DNA from: Melieria omissa | Taxonomy: Eukaryota; Arthropoda; Insecta; Diptera; Ulidiidae | NCBI GenBank assembly: GCA_963971225.1 | Contig: OZ020269.1 | Span: forward strand, 30,235,783-30,299,782 | Reading direction: 5' to 3' | DNA length: 64,000 nt | In this document: in pieces, positions 23,224 to 34,129 of the stretch | Layout of the letters: every line of letters begins with the position of its first letter | How positions within the stretch are numbered: position 1 is the first letter of the stretch | Made by a program: the position numbers and the translations under genes | Notes under the pieces: model-generated | What the model saw: the letters and a program-made list of their open reading frames with translations, nothing else | Database searches by the model: none | What the model was told of the DNA's origin: nothing

Positions 23224-24562
23224 ATTCATCAACATAGTCCCCTTTTAGGGAGATACAATCATTCCAACGCTTTTCCAATCTTTCGATACCGCCTTTGTAG
23301 AACGATTTTTCTTTGCCTTCAAAATAGGCGTTAGTTTCGGCGATTACTTCATCATTTGAGCCAAATCTCTTACCACGGAGCATCTTTTTGAGGTCTGCGA
23401 AGAGCCAGTAGTCGCTGGGGCCAGATCTGGAGAATACGGGGGATGAGGAAGCAATTCGAAGCCCAATTCATGCATTTTGCCATCGTTTTCATCGACTTGT
23501 GACACGGTGCATTGTCTTGGTGAAACAACACTTTTTTCTTCTTCATATGGGGCCGCTTAATCGCGATTTCTTCTTTCAAACGTTCCAACAACGCTATATA
23601 ATAGTCGCTATTGATTGTTTTCCCTTTCTCAAGATAGTCGATGAATATTATTCCGTGCACATCCCAAAATACTGACGCCATAACCTTGCCAGCCGATGTT
23701 TGTGCCTTTGGACGCTTTGGGCGGCTTTCACCGGTTGCATGCCACTCAGCAGACTGCCGATTTGACTCTGGAGTGAAATGGTGGATCCATGTTTCATCCA
23801 TTGTGATGTAATTTATAATTAATTGATTGGCACGACAGCCCGCTTACGCGAGACTAAGGCCTAGCTTCCCGCAACCACCCGTGTTGTGCGTGTGAATTTT
23901 GTACGCGGGTGGAAGGGACCTACAGTTTTATGCCGGTTCCGAACGGCAGGTTGGGAGCTTTTTCATAGGCAATTTTTACTCTCAGAGGTTTGCCATTTCC
24001 AGCTGAGAGGACAGCCACCGAAAGAGAAAACGAGTTTCCCGTTATTTTTTTTTTTTAGGTGTTACTACATGCAGAATTCGAACTTGCGTCGCTCTCCATT
24101 GTGATGTACAGATGCAAAAACTCCGACTTGTTGCGCGTAAACATGTCCAAACAGCTCTTTGAATCATCGATTCGTTGTTGTTTTTGCTCCGGTGTGAGCA
24201 AACGCGGCACCCATTTCGAAAACACCTTTTTCATAACCAAATGTTCGTGTATAATGGTGTGTACACTGCCTGCTGATATCTTTAGAATGTCAGCAATCTC
24301 CCCCACTTTCACTTTACGGTCGGACATAATGATTTTCAATGTTTTTTCAACGTTTTCCGGAATAACAGCGTCATTTGGCCGTCCAGTAGATGGAATGTCA
24401 TCGGTGTCTGTACGACCACGTTTGAATTCGGCATACAAATGGTTCTTTTTGATGGAGCAGAGTCCGAATAATGTTTTTCAAGCCATTCCTGGCACTGAAC
24501 AGTATTTTTTTCAATTAAAAAACAATGATAAATCAGCACACGGAATTGCTGTGAATTCAATT
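23224..24562 (-). pseudogene. Irritans-type mariner transposase, copy B
   Basis: The protein resembles Himar1-type transposases. In order it shows the N-terminal helix-turn-helix (EWLEKHYSDSAPSKRTI, VKVGEIADILKISAGSVHTI), then KWVPRLL, the first Asp in TMDETWIHHFTPESNRQSAE, the second Asp in VLFHQDNAPCHKSM, and the third-Asp block PPYSPDLAPSDY. The start codon is ATT instead of the ATG seen in copy C. A codon-level deletion joins the N-terminal WYAEF region, and a SINE splits the gene just after the first Asp block. Two one-base deletions near 23474 and 23421 put the third Asp out of frame. Both deletions are shared with copy C but not copy D. Confidence 0.92.
23811..24094 (-). mobile_element. 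5'-truncated SINE inserted in mariner B
   Basis: It is flanked by a 14-bp duplication TCCATTGTGATGTA (23797-23810 and 24095-24108) made from mariner sequence. On the minus strand it starts within the tRNA-like head, keeping only the B box (GTTCGAATTC), then a poly-A-like run. It then carries a body with CTGTAGGTCCCTTCC, which matches the other SINEs here. The tail reads CAATCAATTAATTATAAAT. It inserted after the mariner. Confidence 0.85.
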
Positions 24563-24773
24563 TTTTTTGAAAACTCAAAAGTAGTGTCACTTAAAGCACT
24601 GTAACTTGTAAACTAATGGTCGGATTGCCATATAATTTTGACAGTAAGCCTAAAAAGGTTCACAATTTCGAAAAAAATATTGATTTAGTATTAGTGCCGC
24701 CATCTATGTGTCAGTCACACACATTATTGAACGAAGTGTTACTTGATTCCATTTTTCAAGGGGCAAACATGTC

Positions 24774-24847
24774 GTCGCCTCAGAAAACGAATGTTGTATG
24801 TTCCATTGAGCCTAGTCAGACATACGACATTTGTTTTCTGAGGCAAC
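24774..24847. mobile_element. Small hairpin MITE, copy 1
   Basis: A near-perfect inverted repeat has arms GTCGCCTCAGAAAACGAATG...TATGT and ACATACGACATTTGTTTTCTGAGGC, each about 28 nt, around an 18-nt loop. The same arms occur at 26076. Two copies with equal termini argue for a mobile hairpin element rather than a chance palindrome. Confidence 0.6.
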
Positions 24848-25108
24848 GAGTCTTTAAAAAATTGACCATACCCATCTGACGTGTCACCCTTCTACGCCCA
24901 CCATAGTGACTGAAATCAGCTATGGTGTACTTTCTAAGACACTCTGGTGCTTAGTTTTTATCATAATTGCTTAACTTTACAAGCAAAATAATTTCACTCT
25001 GTTCATGTCGAGTATACTCGTCTTTGCTGCAAAATAATTAAACAGTTAAGGGGTTAAAAACTGCTTCGTCGCATCAAAGGAACCCAATTACTGTGATTAC
25101 TTTTTTAA

Positions 25109-25879
25109 CCCTCAATCACCCACCCCTATTAAAATCACGTATCTACCCACCCTGAGTCCCCGGGACTCAAAATTTTTGTTTACGAAATAACGCAACATCT
25201 ATTAAATTTTTATGGTTTTTTATATTTTTGTAGGACACATTAAGATCTCTTGTTACAGATATTCCATTCCATTTTTTTGCATAACTCAAATAAAAATTCA
25301 CCTTTTAATTGACAGAAAAAAACATACTCTAAAAAACATACACTAAGCATTTTATAAAAATAAAAGATATAAATAAATTAACAAAAACAATTCTTTTTAC
25401 ATAAATAACCTAAAAATTAAATAACTGTTCAGAAAAAAAAACTTAAACTAATACTTCATTATATAAAATAAGAAAACGTGCATCAGGTTGAATTTCATAT
25501 GTTGCGCACATACCTCACATACTTTTCCAGCACAACTAAGGCAAATTGTTAGTAGCAAAACTTCTCAAAGGGTTAACACTCTCAATTATTAAACTTTTTG
25601 CGGCCATTTTTGGTATCCTAAATTTAAATTAACACGATTTTAAAAACATTACAAGTACAATTTTTGTAACACAAAACACCACCCTGAGTCCCTGGGACTC
25701 ACTCTGTGCCAAAACTCAGCCTTGTAATTGTAGTGCGTTAACTTCCGGTCGTCTTCGTGTTCAGAGCGACCCTTTAGGAAGGTATACAAAAGCTGGGCGC
25801 CGAAACATAAAAACACAACGTATACCAACTTATTAAAGTTCGTAGTGAGTCCCCTGGACTCAGGGTGGGCGATTGAGGG
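25109..25879. mobile_element. TTAA MITE (771 bp), piggyBac-style tips
   Basis: It is flanked by TTAA at 25105-25108 and 25880-25883. The tips are CCCTCAATCACCCACCC on the left and, inverted, CCCTCAATCGCCCACCC on the right. Three 15-bp palindromes follow the word CCACCCT: GAGTCCCCGGGACTC (25154), GAGTCCCTGGGACTC (25686) and GAGTCCCCTGGACTC (25847). The interior is AT-rich and lacks a transposase. The CCC tip and TTAA site are characteristic of piggyBac-type elements. Confidence 0.88.
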
Positions 25880-26075
25880 TTAAGTCATTGCTTTAAAGTT
25901 TTTACATTTGTGACTGTGCGTCGTTTACAAATTGATTGGGGTAGAAGTAAAATGCATTTTTACTGCAGCAATTAAGTTTATGATTTATGTATTTGAGGCA
26001 AGAAACACATATTTATTGCAGCCAATAGTGCATTGATTTATGTATTTAAAGATATGTGCTAATTAGAAGATAAGC

Positions 26076-26159
26076 ATATCGTCGCCACAGAAAACGAATG
26101 TCGTATGTATTATTGAATTTAATAGCACATTCGACAGTCGTTTTCTCAGGCGACGATAT
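26076..26159. mobile_element. Small hairpin MITE, copy 2
   Basis: The arms ATATCGTCGCCACAGAAAAC... and, inverted, ATATCGTCGCCTGAGAAAAC are about 33 nt each with an 18-nt loop. They match copy 1 at 24774, with longer intact ends in this copy. If transcribed it would make a long stem; mobility is inferred from the two copies. Confidence 0.6.
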
Positions 26160-29080
26160 ATCGAAGAAATGTGGCGATAATACTCGTATTAGCTTTTTAA
26201 AACATTTTAGAAAAGTGTTTAAGTTAAATTTATTAACAATTAAGTCAAATGGAAAAAATTTTACTGACTGGCTCTTACAATTAAATTTGAAAAAATATAT
26301 ACAAATAGCAAAAATTAACTTAGACTTGTGTTCACTGGTATCTGGTTATTATTTGAACTTCAATTTTTTTTTTTACTCGAACGTGTGGCACCCATTTTTT
26401 TTTTTTGCTTTAAAATCATCTTAAATCTTCTAATTGAATTTGCGTCTGACATGGGTTTTCATTGAGTGGAAAAATTTGGTGCTTGATATATTTAATACTT
26501 GATAAATACTTCCACTTGACACTCGTTAAAGCATCATGCGTCATATTCTTTCAAACAATCGTTAGACTGTCAAATTGATGCAATTATAAAATCAACTGCA
26601 GCTAATCTTGGCTCTTGCCATTACTAGGATACATTATTAAGATGTGTCAATATATGAAATACTGAAAGATTTATGTTACGTCAATCGAAATAATTAGAAA
26701 AAACAATAATAAGTACTTGTAGGCTTAGTGATGCCAATTGTCAAAGAAAGCGAGTTGAATGTTACTCATACGACACGTAGAATTTCACAGAGAAGATAGA
26801 ATTGAATTAGAGAAGAGGGAGAATTTGAATTTAGAATTGCTGTAACAAAGTTGCACGTAAAAACAGGAAAAAAACAAAATCATGATGCTAAGTCTTTTCT
26901 AAAAAACCTTGTGGTTCAAATTTTACATACATACATAAAAACATATTAAATGCTCGTTTCCATTGAAGGCCATTCACTTTGTGCCAACAGCTTTTCATGG
27001 AAATTATTGCATCACCTTCGAGGGGAATTATAAATTTTATGTGTTGAATAGCACTTTGATGCCAGTAAGAGAGACGTGAGCGAGGAAAGGAGCCTAATGA
27101 CGCACAGAAGCTTTGTTTTTTTTTTTGGTAATTTTCCAACAAATTATTTTACAAGATTAAAGTCAATGCTTTTAGTATTTTAAGATGATGAGAAATTTTT
27201 ATATTGTCTCAATTTATATACAAAATATTGCATTCGCTTGTGGCCCCGTTGGTCTCCATAGATCAACTATCGAGTAGCGGAGATAAAAATTTAAACTGAC
27301 AACGCTGTCCAGAGCAATTTATCAACTTAAATGCGACTAATTTAAGCACTTCGGGCGCTAAGTATTCACACGTCGAGAGACACACACACACACACATATA
27401 GGAATATGTTTGTGTGCAGTTTAAGCTTTAAATATGACACTAACTATTTAATTTGTTTAAAGCGCTCTCGACTGTTACAACATTCAACCTGCCAACTGTT
27501 CATTCGTTTGTGTCCTTTGCATATTTTCGCTTGAATTCGCTCATTTATAATTTTTACTTTATATGATTTTGGTCTGTTTTTGGTGTTGCGAAAAGACTTG
27601 GCAACACTGTCACTGTTTGGTGAGCGCTTGAATGTCTTTTTGTTTCTTGTTTTTATTTTATATTAATACTGCTCACACCAACAACAACAACAACAACAAC
27701 AGCAGCAGCAAGTGTTGCTCCCATAACAATACGCAACAGATTTTCATACAATTCGCCAACACATTTTTTGTAAAATAATTTTACTCTCTTATGTTTGTTG
27801 TTGCTGCTGCAGCTCTCACCCTTTTCCGGCACAAATTTCATGAGTAAATGCTTTTAATTAATTTTATTAAATTAATGTTTAAAATACGCCCGCTGAATTT
27901 TAATTTCTCCAGCCGTTGGTTGCGTTGTTGCTTTTGCTTTTAATGCCCGATCACGTTTTTCCCAGCGCTGCTGGAATGTGTGTGCATGCGAGTGTGAGTG
28001 TGAGTGTGTGTGTGTGCTGGTGTTTGTACGAGTGTAGGTAAATACAAGTAACAAGAATCATTGGTGCTCATTTAATTATGAAAATATGCGTTACACATTG
28101 GCAACACACAGCACCTGGCTCTTTGTAAAATTAATTCCACAATGTTAATTACGTTGCAACACGTTTTTGAGTTTTCAACTGGAGCCGTGCGTCGCGCGCC
28201 TCTCTACCCGACTGCGATAATCATTTTTTAATACGCAGCCGGCAAGTTAAATGGACCATTTCAGAATTTGTGTTAATTCTGTATTAAGGTAAATGTTGCT
28301 GCCGGGGCAAATGTTCGACAGCATACAAAATGGCATTAATTACACTGTGCAACAATTCAAAAAATGAAGGTCACCAAAAAAGTTTTAATGTAATTTTTTT
28401 ATTTTAGTAATTTTATTTATTTCTTTAAATTAATTTTAAAATTTGAATACCTTTAGATCGATGACATCGTTTTAAAGAAATTTATTGATTAAACAATTCA
28501 ATGCACCTTGCAGAGTTGAGCATATTTTAGTTTTTCTATTTTTATAATTTGTGTTTAAATTTTGTCAAAATCACCATTTGAAAAGTTGGCCAAAAGCAAA
28601 ATGAACGAATTAAAATCTAATCAACGCACAAAAAACAGTTGGTGCCGTAAATTCATGTCCACAGCTGATTGCACTTTAATATTTATCCCCACTTAGTAAC
28701 TTTAGAGCTCAGTTTTTGCCTGTACTTAACGCACTTACAAATCGCACATTCACACCCGAAACCATATGCACACACACATGCATACATATTCTCAATTTCG
28801 CCAATTTCTTGCTTTTCTTGCTGAATGAAAACTCACGTGCAAAGCGCTCACCAAAAATGTCCTGCAGGCAGAAGTGCCGCAAATAAAACGAAAATGAAAA
28901 TGCAAAATGGCAACAAAAGTGTCTATCGCAAAGTAACTGCAAATTGTTGTTGCACCGTTGACAACAATGCCAGCAACACTGCACTTCCGGCAGTGTGTAA
29001 TATTATAAAACGACACCAACAACAATGCCATTGTAGCAACAATAACATGAAAAAGCCGTCCGGATGCAATTTATATCAAG
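26160..29080. other. No gene recognised
   Basis: AT-rich to 28.7 kb, with CA/TG runs near 27.38 and 27.98-28.01 kb and a CAA/CAG tract near 27.68 kb. No transposon ends or domain-bearing frames were found. The frames on both strands are short and overlap. Confidence 0.35.
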
Positions 29081-29082
29081 AA

Positions 29083-29391
29083 ATGCATTTGCGCTCGCTT
29101 GTTCTTCTTCTTCTGTCATTTTGTGCGCCGCTCGCACTGCTCGCCAGCGCTTTTTATACCAAACAACCACAACAATATTCGCAACACAGCAATAACAACA
29201 ACAATAACATGAACAAAAATGACAACAGTAACCAAAACCAAAAGACACAATTCAGACAACCAAAAACTCAAAAATTATACACACACACACACACACACAA
29301 CAATGCGGCACCGCGAAACCAAACCCGACGCAGCAGCAATGCGTCACCACATGTGGCCGTCGGGCTATTTAAGCAACAGAATACAACTTAA
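29083..29391 (+). CDS. Possible small secreted Asn/Gln-rich protein or first exon
   Basis: An ATG with a fair context (CAAGAAATGC) opens a 102-codon frame. Residues 1-23 (MHLRSLVLLLL ... LLASA) form a convincing signal peptide: a basic residue, a long leucine core, then small residues before FYTKQP. The rest is Asn/Gln-rich (NNNNNNMNKNDNSNQNQK), with a THTHTH run encoded by a CA repeat, so the second half may not be coding. A possible donor (ACA|GTAACC, near 29227) would cut it before that repeat. No family is recognised. The signal peptide could arise by chance. Confidence 0.3.
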   Translation: MHLRSLVLLLLSFCAPLALLASAFYTKQPQQYSQHSNNNNNNMNKNDNSNQNQKTQFRQPKTQKLYTHTHTHNNAAPRNQTRRSSNASPHVAVGLFKQQNTT

Positions 29392-31480
29392 TTGTCTGCA
29401 TGTGTGTGTGTGTGTGTGTGCCATTGTGTCTGCATTGCGTCCTTTGTCAACAAAATGTATGTAGTCGGCAAATGTATGTTTGTACACTGTCCACATGTGC
29501 TGATGTTGAATTCTTGCGCTAAATCTTTTTATTGCAAAAGTTCAGTGTATCAGTTTTTTGTCTGAATAAATTTTCATTAAATTTTCTTCCACTCTAAATA
29601 TTAGAAAATTGCTAAGATTTTAGAATTTGTACATTAAATGTTTACCATATATTGTTTAAAATTTTAATGCATTTTAATTTTAAAAGATAAAATCGCTCAT
29701 TTCATTTACTCCACACAACAGATTTGAAGCTATTTTAGAAGAAAGTTCTTCATATTTGGTTTTGATAAAGAAAACTTTCAAAAAATTGCATCTAACTTGC
29801 ATAACATAATAAAAGCAAATAGATGAAGACATACAGATGTAGCATGAACACAGGAACAGATAAGATTAGATTTTTAAACGGGCGTTATACACTGCGACTT
29901 GTTAGAGTCCTTTTGATCCCTTAATGTCTATACATACATACAGGGTGCCGCATAAGGCAACACTCTATAGGCAAATGTTGTAACTTTTGCTAATGGCGGC
30001 AAAAGTAAATTTTGCTTTGACATTCATTCATTCGTCAACAAATTAGAGCCAAAGAACACTGGGTGACAACTTTTTCACTGGGTGAAAACTTTTTCGCCAC
30101 CCTGTATAAGTGTTTGTCCTGACTGACTGACCGGTTGACTGACTGATTCATCAGCGCCCAGCCCAAACTCATTGATTCTGTATTAATTTTGATAATTTTT
30201 GATTTTGATTCTCTTTGACCAACTTTCCTTCAAGATCCTTCGGGAGGGTTTCATCGATCATTCCTTATATGCAAAACAAAACATGTACATTATTAGGCGT
30301 CAATGGTGCACTTATTGCTTTACTTAAGTCATCAAATTGTTTTAGTAAGGAGTAAAAATGTACCGCCAAATCCTGCCAGCTCATCAACTTCGCTATTACC
30401 GCTGATGCTCCGGTGGCCAAGAACTCCTTCTACGTGAACCTCTCTTTTGAGTAAAAAATCTTAATATATCTGTTAGAGAGACAAACTACCACATAAAGCA
30501 TAACTCAATTGCATTTCTTATTTCTTACAATTTTCACTTTCTTCTTCGTTCGGGCACTGTAAACTCTGTTACAAAATTTATGGCAAAGATGCTGCAATGT
30601 ACAGCAAAAGATACAAATTACGCCACACTGGACACACAAACATTTCGAACATATTCAAATTTTTGACATCAAATCACCGACAAAGTATTCACATAAACAT
30701 TTTAAGCTCACAACAACAACAAAAAGCAGTAAATTTATCTGTTTGCAGAGATCAACGCGCCATGCAGATTTTATATACTAAACTCGCACACATCGATGTG
30801 TTTTATATGTCGGATGCAGGCTGTGGCAAATTTATGCAGCCACAGCAACCAATTTATGTAGTCACAGCCACATTAATTTTAATTTCGCCCCCCCCCCCGA
30901 AGCGTGCTGAGTACCGAAGATGCATAACCGATCCGAAAGTAATTACGTTCCAGACGGACATGCAATGTTCGAGATGCCGGACGGCAGATTGCAACAATTG
31001 CCTGTCGTCCGTGTTGCGGCTGTGCACTGGGTCGTGCCTGCGCACCCGAATCCGGCGTTGTGCTGCAAACTCAACAAAAGCGGTCGCCAGCAACGAAGCC
31101 GAGACACAAGCAGCAGCAGCCGCATCCGCTGCTCATTTGTTTGGCCAACTGGCAGCAGAATTCACCGAGTTGCCATGGGTATCGAAGGCGAGTGTGGTGA
31201 TTTCTCACAAATTCACAATTTTGATTTTGAATTTAGAATGCGGTTTTGAGGCTTCTGCCGTCATCAAGCACCAGCATACACACACAGACACATACCTAGA
31301 TGGCCACATTCAAATGGCAGCTGTGGAACATCATCAGCCACATTATCATCGTCAGCAGCAACAACAGCCGCACCAACACGATGCGAATGAAATGCGGCCT
31401 CGCGCCATAAGTAGGCAATGAGCTGCGCCAGCTGCTGCCCCGCAAATGCAGCTTGTCTGCCTCGGCGCCCCCAACCGTCG
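29392..31480. other. Mostly non-coding; GC-rich open region near 30.6-31.4 kb
   Basis: Contains the small MITE at 29941. From 30597 to 31421 the plus strand has a 274-codon open frame with a Cys-rich part (CSRCRTADCNNC), an Ala run and a His/Gln-rich end. However, a second plus frame (30920-31249) and two minus frames are also open across it. I cannot tell which, if any, is used. The Transib element inserted 59 bp after its end. Confidence 0.25.
29941..30104. mobile_element. 164-bp MITE with CAGGGTG tips
   Basis: The inverted tips CAGGGTGCCG and, from the right, CAGGGTGGCG are flanked by TA at 29939-29940 and 30105-30106. Just inside the right tip CACTGGGTGAAAACTTTTT-like text is repeated. 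There is no coding capacity. The TA site fits a Tc1/mariner-type mobiliser. Confidence 0.6.
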
Positions 31481-32245
31481 CACATTGGGGCCAAAACCCC
31501 AAAACGTGCGATTAATTCAAAAATTAAATGTTAGGCAATCTCAAAAATTTTGATGCCATCTTAAAGAAAATTAAATTTTACAACACTGGTGAATTAACTA
31601 TTGCTTTCTGTCCTTTGGTTTTCCTCCCGTGCCTTGTCAAAGTTCACCTTTTTCTGTTGTGATCTTGTACAAAGTGCAAAAAGCGAATTTTTGGTGATTT
31701 TCGTAGGCAAATTTACGTGTGAAAGTTTAAGTTATATGTTAAATGTTTGATGGAATCTTCAACTTCAGGTATTTTGAAACTAGTCTTGCAAAAAAAAGTT
31801 TAAACAAATCTTTAGTTTTTTTTTTACTAATTTTTTATAAAAAATACCTTAAATTTGAGGTTTTTGGAGTATATATGTAGACATATAGTTGTGAACTAAG
31901 CCTTGCTTAGCGATAAGACGTATATCATGTGAAACTACTGATATTCAGCTAACATATTGTTAAAAAAAATCTTGCGCCACTTTGCTCCATTTGAAAATAA
32001 TATAAATTTTGTGTTCGAAGTCATAGGCAAAATGTGAAGCGTTTAGTGCCGTTGTTATTTGCATTTCCTTTTACTTACTGCGTTTGTACTTGTTGTTGGT
32101 AGGTTTTCATCGTTTGTGTTATGCCATTATTAAAGTGTTATACTCGTGACATGTGATTTTAAAATAATAAAGGATTTGCACATTAAGACAAAGGCAGCAG
32201 TTGGTGATATTGTTATTTGCATTTGTCTTTGTTGTTGGTAGGTAG

Positions 32246-33327
32246 GAAAATAATTTGGCAAAATCCTCGCCCTGCTTCTACGAGCCTGTGCAGACCCTTG
32301 AAAATTCAATTTATTAAAGAAACATTACAAGTTTCTAAAAACGAAAAGAATAGAGTTGAAGAAGAAATAAAACAAGTCGTTAATACTGTTGTTCAAAATG
32401 GGGAAACCCGTTTAGAAGTTAAGCATAATTTTATCTTAGCAATGATTGGTGGGAAAATTTGCAATGCTTTAACGGAAACTACTTCTACTCAAAGGTGTTA
32501 TATATGTGGAGCTACTAGTAAGGAGTTTAATAATATTGACAATATGTTGAAAAGACCTGTTAAAACTGAAAATTTAAACTTTGGGTTATCTACTCTTCAC
32601 CGTTGGATACGATTTTTCGAATGCCTTCTTCATTTGTCTTACAAACTTCCTCTCAAAAAATGGCAAGCAAAAATATTGTTTCTAAATCGAAAGCGCGAAT
32701 ACAAAAAGAGTTCAGAGATAAAATGGGACTGATAGTGGATCAACCGAAACCCGGATTTGGCAATTCGAATGATGGCAACACGGCGAGACGCTTTTTTCAG
32801 AACGCCGAAATATCTTCCGCAATAACCCACATCGATGTGGATTTAATAAAACAAATGCATACTATAATGGTAGTGGTTTCTTCAGGGTACGACATTAATA
32901 TTGACAGATTTCGGGAGTTCACCCAAAATACTGCTAGAACATTCGTTTCTTTATATGGGTGGTGTCCAATGTCACCTACAGTGCATAAGTTTTTGATTCA
33001 CGGTCCGGAAATTGTAAACAACGCATTATTACCAATTGGACTTTTATCCGAAGAAGCTCAAGAAGCGCGAAACAAAGACTTTAAATTTTACAGAGAACAT
33101 AACTCACGAAAATGTAGCCGTGAAAAAACGAATCAGGATGTATTTAATAAATTTCTTGTCACATCCAAAAATATCAAGCTTGCGAAAGCCATCAAAAAAA
33201 GTTTCACCATCTTCCTGAGTCAGCCCTTAATTTATTAGTATGTCCAGAGGTTAATGTAAGCGAATGTAAAGAAGTTAGTGATGAAGAAATGACAGAAGGT
33301 GATGATGAAAGTGATGATTCGGAATAA
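32246..33327 (+). pseudogene. Transib (RAG1-like) transposase remnant
   Basis: Homology starts at IIWQNPRPASTSLCRPLKIQ. It passes TQRCYICGATSKEFNNIDNM (a CxxC zinc-binding piece) and LHRWIRFFECLLHLSYKLPL. After a one-base shift near 32665 it continues IQKEFRDKMGLIVDQPKPG, NDGNTARRFF, and HKFLIHGPEIVNN. The block PIGLLSEEAQEARNKDFKFY carries the catalytic Glu equivalent to RAG1 E962. Two more shifts near 33170 and 33200 lead to an acidic C-terminus (EEMTEGDDESDDSE). The N-terminal third, with the first catalytic Asp, is missing. A repeated TTGTTGTTGGTAGGT near 32095 and 32230 marks the likely deletion or duplication point. Confidence 0.92.
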
Positions 33328-33434
33328 TTTACCTTATTCATACATACCTATGCCTATAACGATGATGTTTTGTTTAAATAAAAGTTTTTCATAAATACGC
33401 TATTTTCTTTTCATAAATACTTAGACTTAAATAT

Positions 33435-34129
33435 GTAAAGAATTGCTAGGGTTGGTGGGTGGCCGGGTGGATCTTACCATCTGCTGGATACCCGGCCACG
33501 CGGGTATCAGCGGAAACTAGTTAGCCGACGAGTTGGCCAAGGTGGGATCCGCCATGGACTCACAGCCCGAAAGGGTGGCACCGCCTTTAAGTGCAAGGCT
33601 ACAACAGATAAAGGAATATTTCCTTAGGAAGGCGGATAGTAGGTGGAGCAATCTTTCCAGCTGCAGAGTGGCTCGACAGATCTGGCCACGCTACGACTCC
33701 CACAGAACCAACGACCTGCTGCTAAATTCTCGTAGGAATATTTCTAGGCTGACGGCCGTGATCACGGGTCACTGGCCGATTGGCCTACACGCAGCGAGAT
33801 TGGGAATCCCCCACAACCCCTTTTGCAGAAGCTGCAGAGAAACCAACGAGAGTGAGACACTCGAGCACTTCCTCTGCGGCTGCCCTGCCTTAGCATTTAA
33901 AAGACTAAATTCCTTGGGGAACAGTCTGATTAGCTCTCTAGCTGATCTGTCTGAAATAAGACTAAAATGCATCAAGTCCTATTTGGACGATGCCGGTTGG
34001 CTTTAGAGCCCAGTATTTTCTCCCACGCAGGGAAGACCCAGTCGAGGAGGCGACAACAAAACGGCACATAGTGCTACTTGAGTGTGCTCTGAGAGCACGC
34101 AGTCGCTGCTACCTACCTACCTACCTACC
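33435..34129 (+). mobile_element. 5'-truncated LINE inserted in the Transib
   Basis: A 13-bp direct repeat TAGACTTAAATAT lies at 33422-33434 and 34130-34142. The insert ends in five CTAC repeats, a microsatellite tail typical of some LOA/R1-group LINEs. It begins inside the RNase H domain, so the 5' truncation is strong. It landed in the 3' untranslated part of the Transib, which dates it after the Transib. Confidence 0.93.
33450..34005 (+). pseudogene. LINE ORF2 end: RNase H tail and CCHC
   Basis: The frame reads ICWIPGHAGISGN, then a stop in place of the usual Glu, then LADELAKVGSAMDSQPERV. This is the last RNase H motif, with one nonsense change. After that it is open to the natural end: RLTAVITGHWPIGLHAARLG, then a zinc-binding piece C-x2-C-x11-H-x4-C (CRSC...TLEHFLCGCPAL), then DDAGWL-stop. 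This layout is typical of the C-terminus of R1/LOA/Jockey-type ORF2 proteins. Few changes in 180 codons suggest a fairly young insertion. Similar but older relics lie at 241, 11096 and 56550. Confidence 0.9.

Larger units (their letters stand above)
23158..24739 (-). mobile_element. Irritans-type mariner copy B, with SINE inside
   Basis: The ends are inverted repeats ACACTTCGTTCAATAATGTG..., with TA on both sides (23156-23157 and 24740-24741). It is 1582 bp long because a 284-bp SINE plus a 14-bp duplication lies inside; without these it is about 1284 bp, a normal mariner length. The same family is present at 36355 and 49513. Sequence identity between copies is high by eye, so the family spread fairly recently. 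Confidence 0.95.
21890..24990. repeat. Degenerate repeat field around TGCCACGCCC motifs
   Basis: The phrase GTATGGG-N-GTGCCACGCCC recurs in varying states near 21988, 22192, 22330, 22560, 22740, 22865, 22980 and 24865. It is often followed by AAATTTCAGT or CTCAATCGG-like text. A second phrase, GACTGAAATCAGCTATGGT, recurs near 22775, 23015 and 24905. Spacing is 115-230 bp and irregular. Mariner B and an I-like LINE tail are inserted in it. One more copy of the first phrase lies near 34288. It is either an old tandem array or several copies of one transposon. Confidence 0.5.

Noticed and set aside
30597..31421. 274-codon plus frame with Cys-rich and His/Gln-rich parts
   Set aside because: Other frames on both strands are open over the same GC-rich DNA, so openness is not evidence. 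No recognised domain or splice sites. Mentioned in the region entry only.
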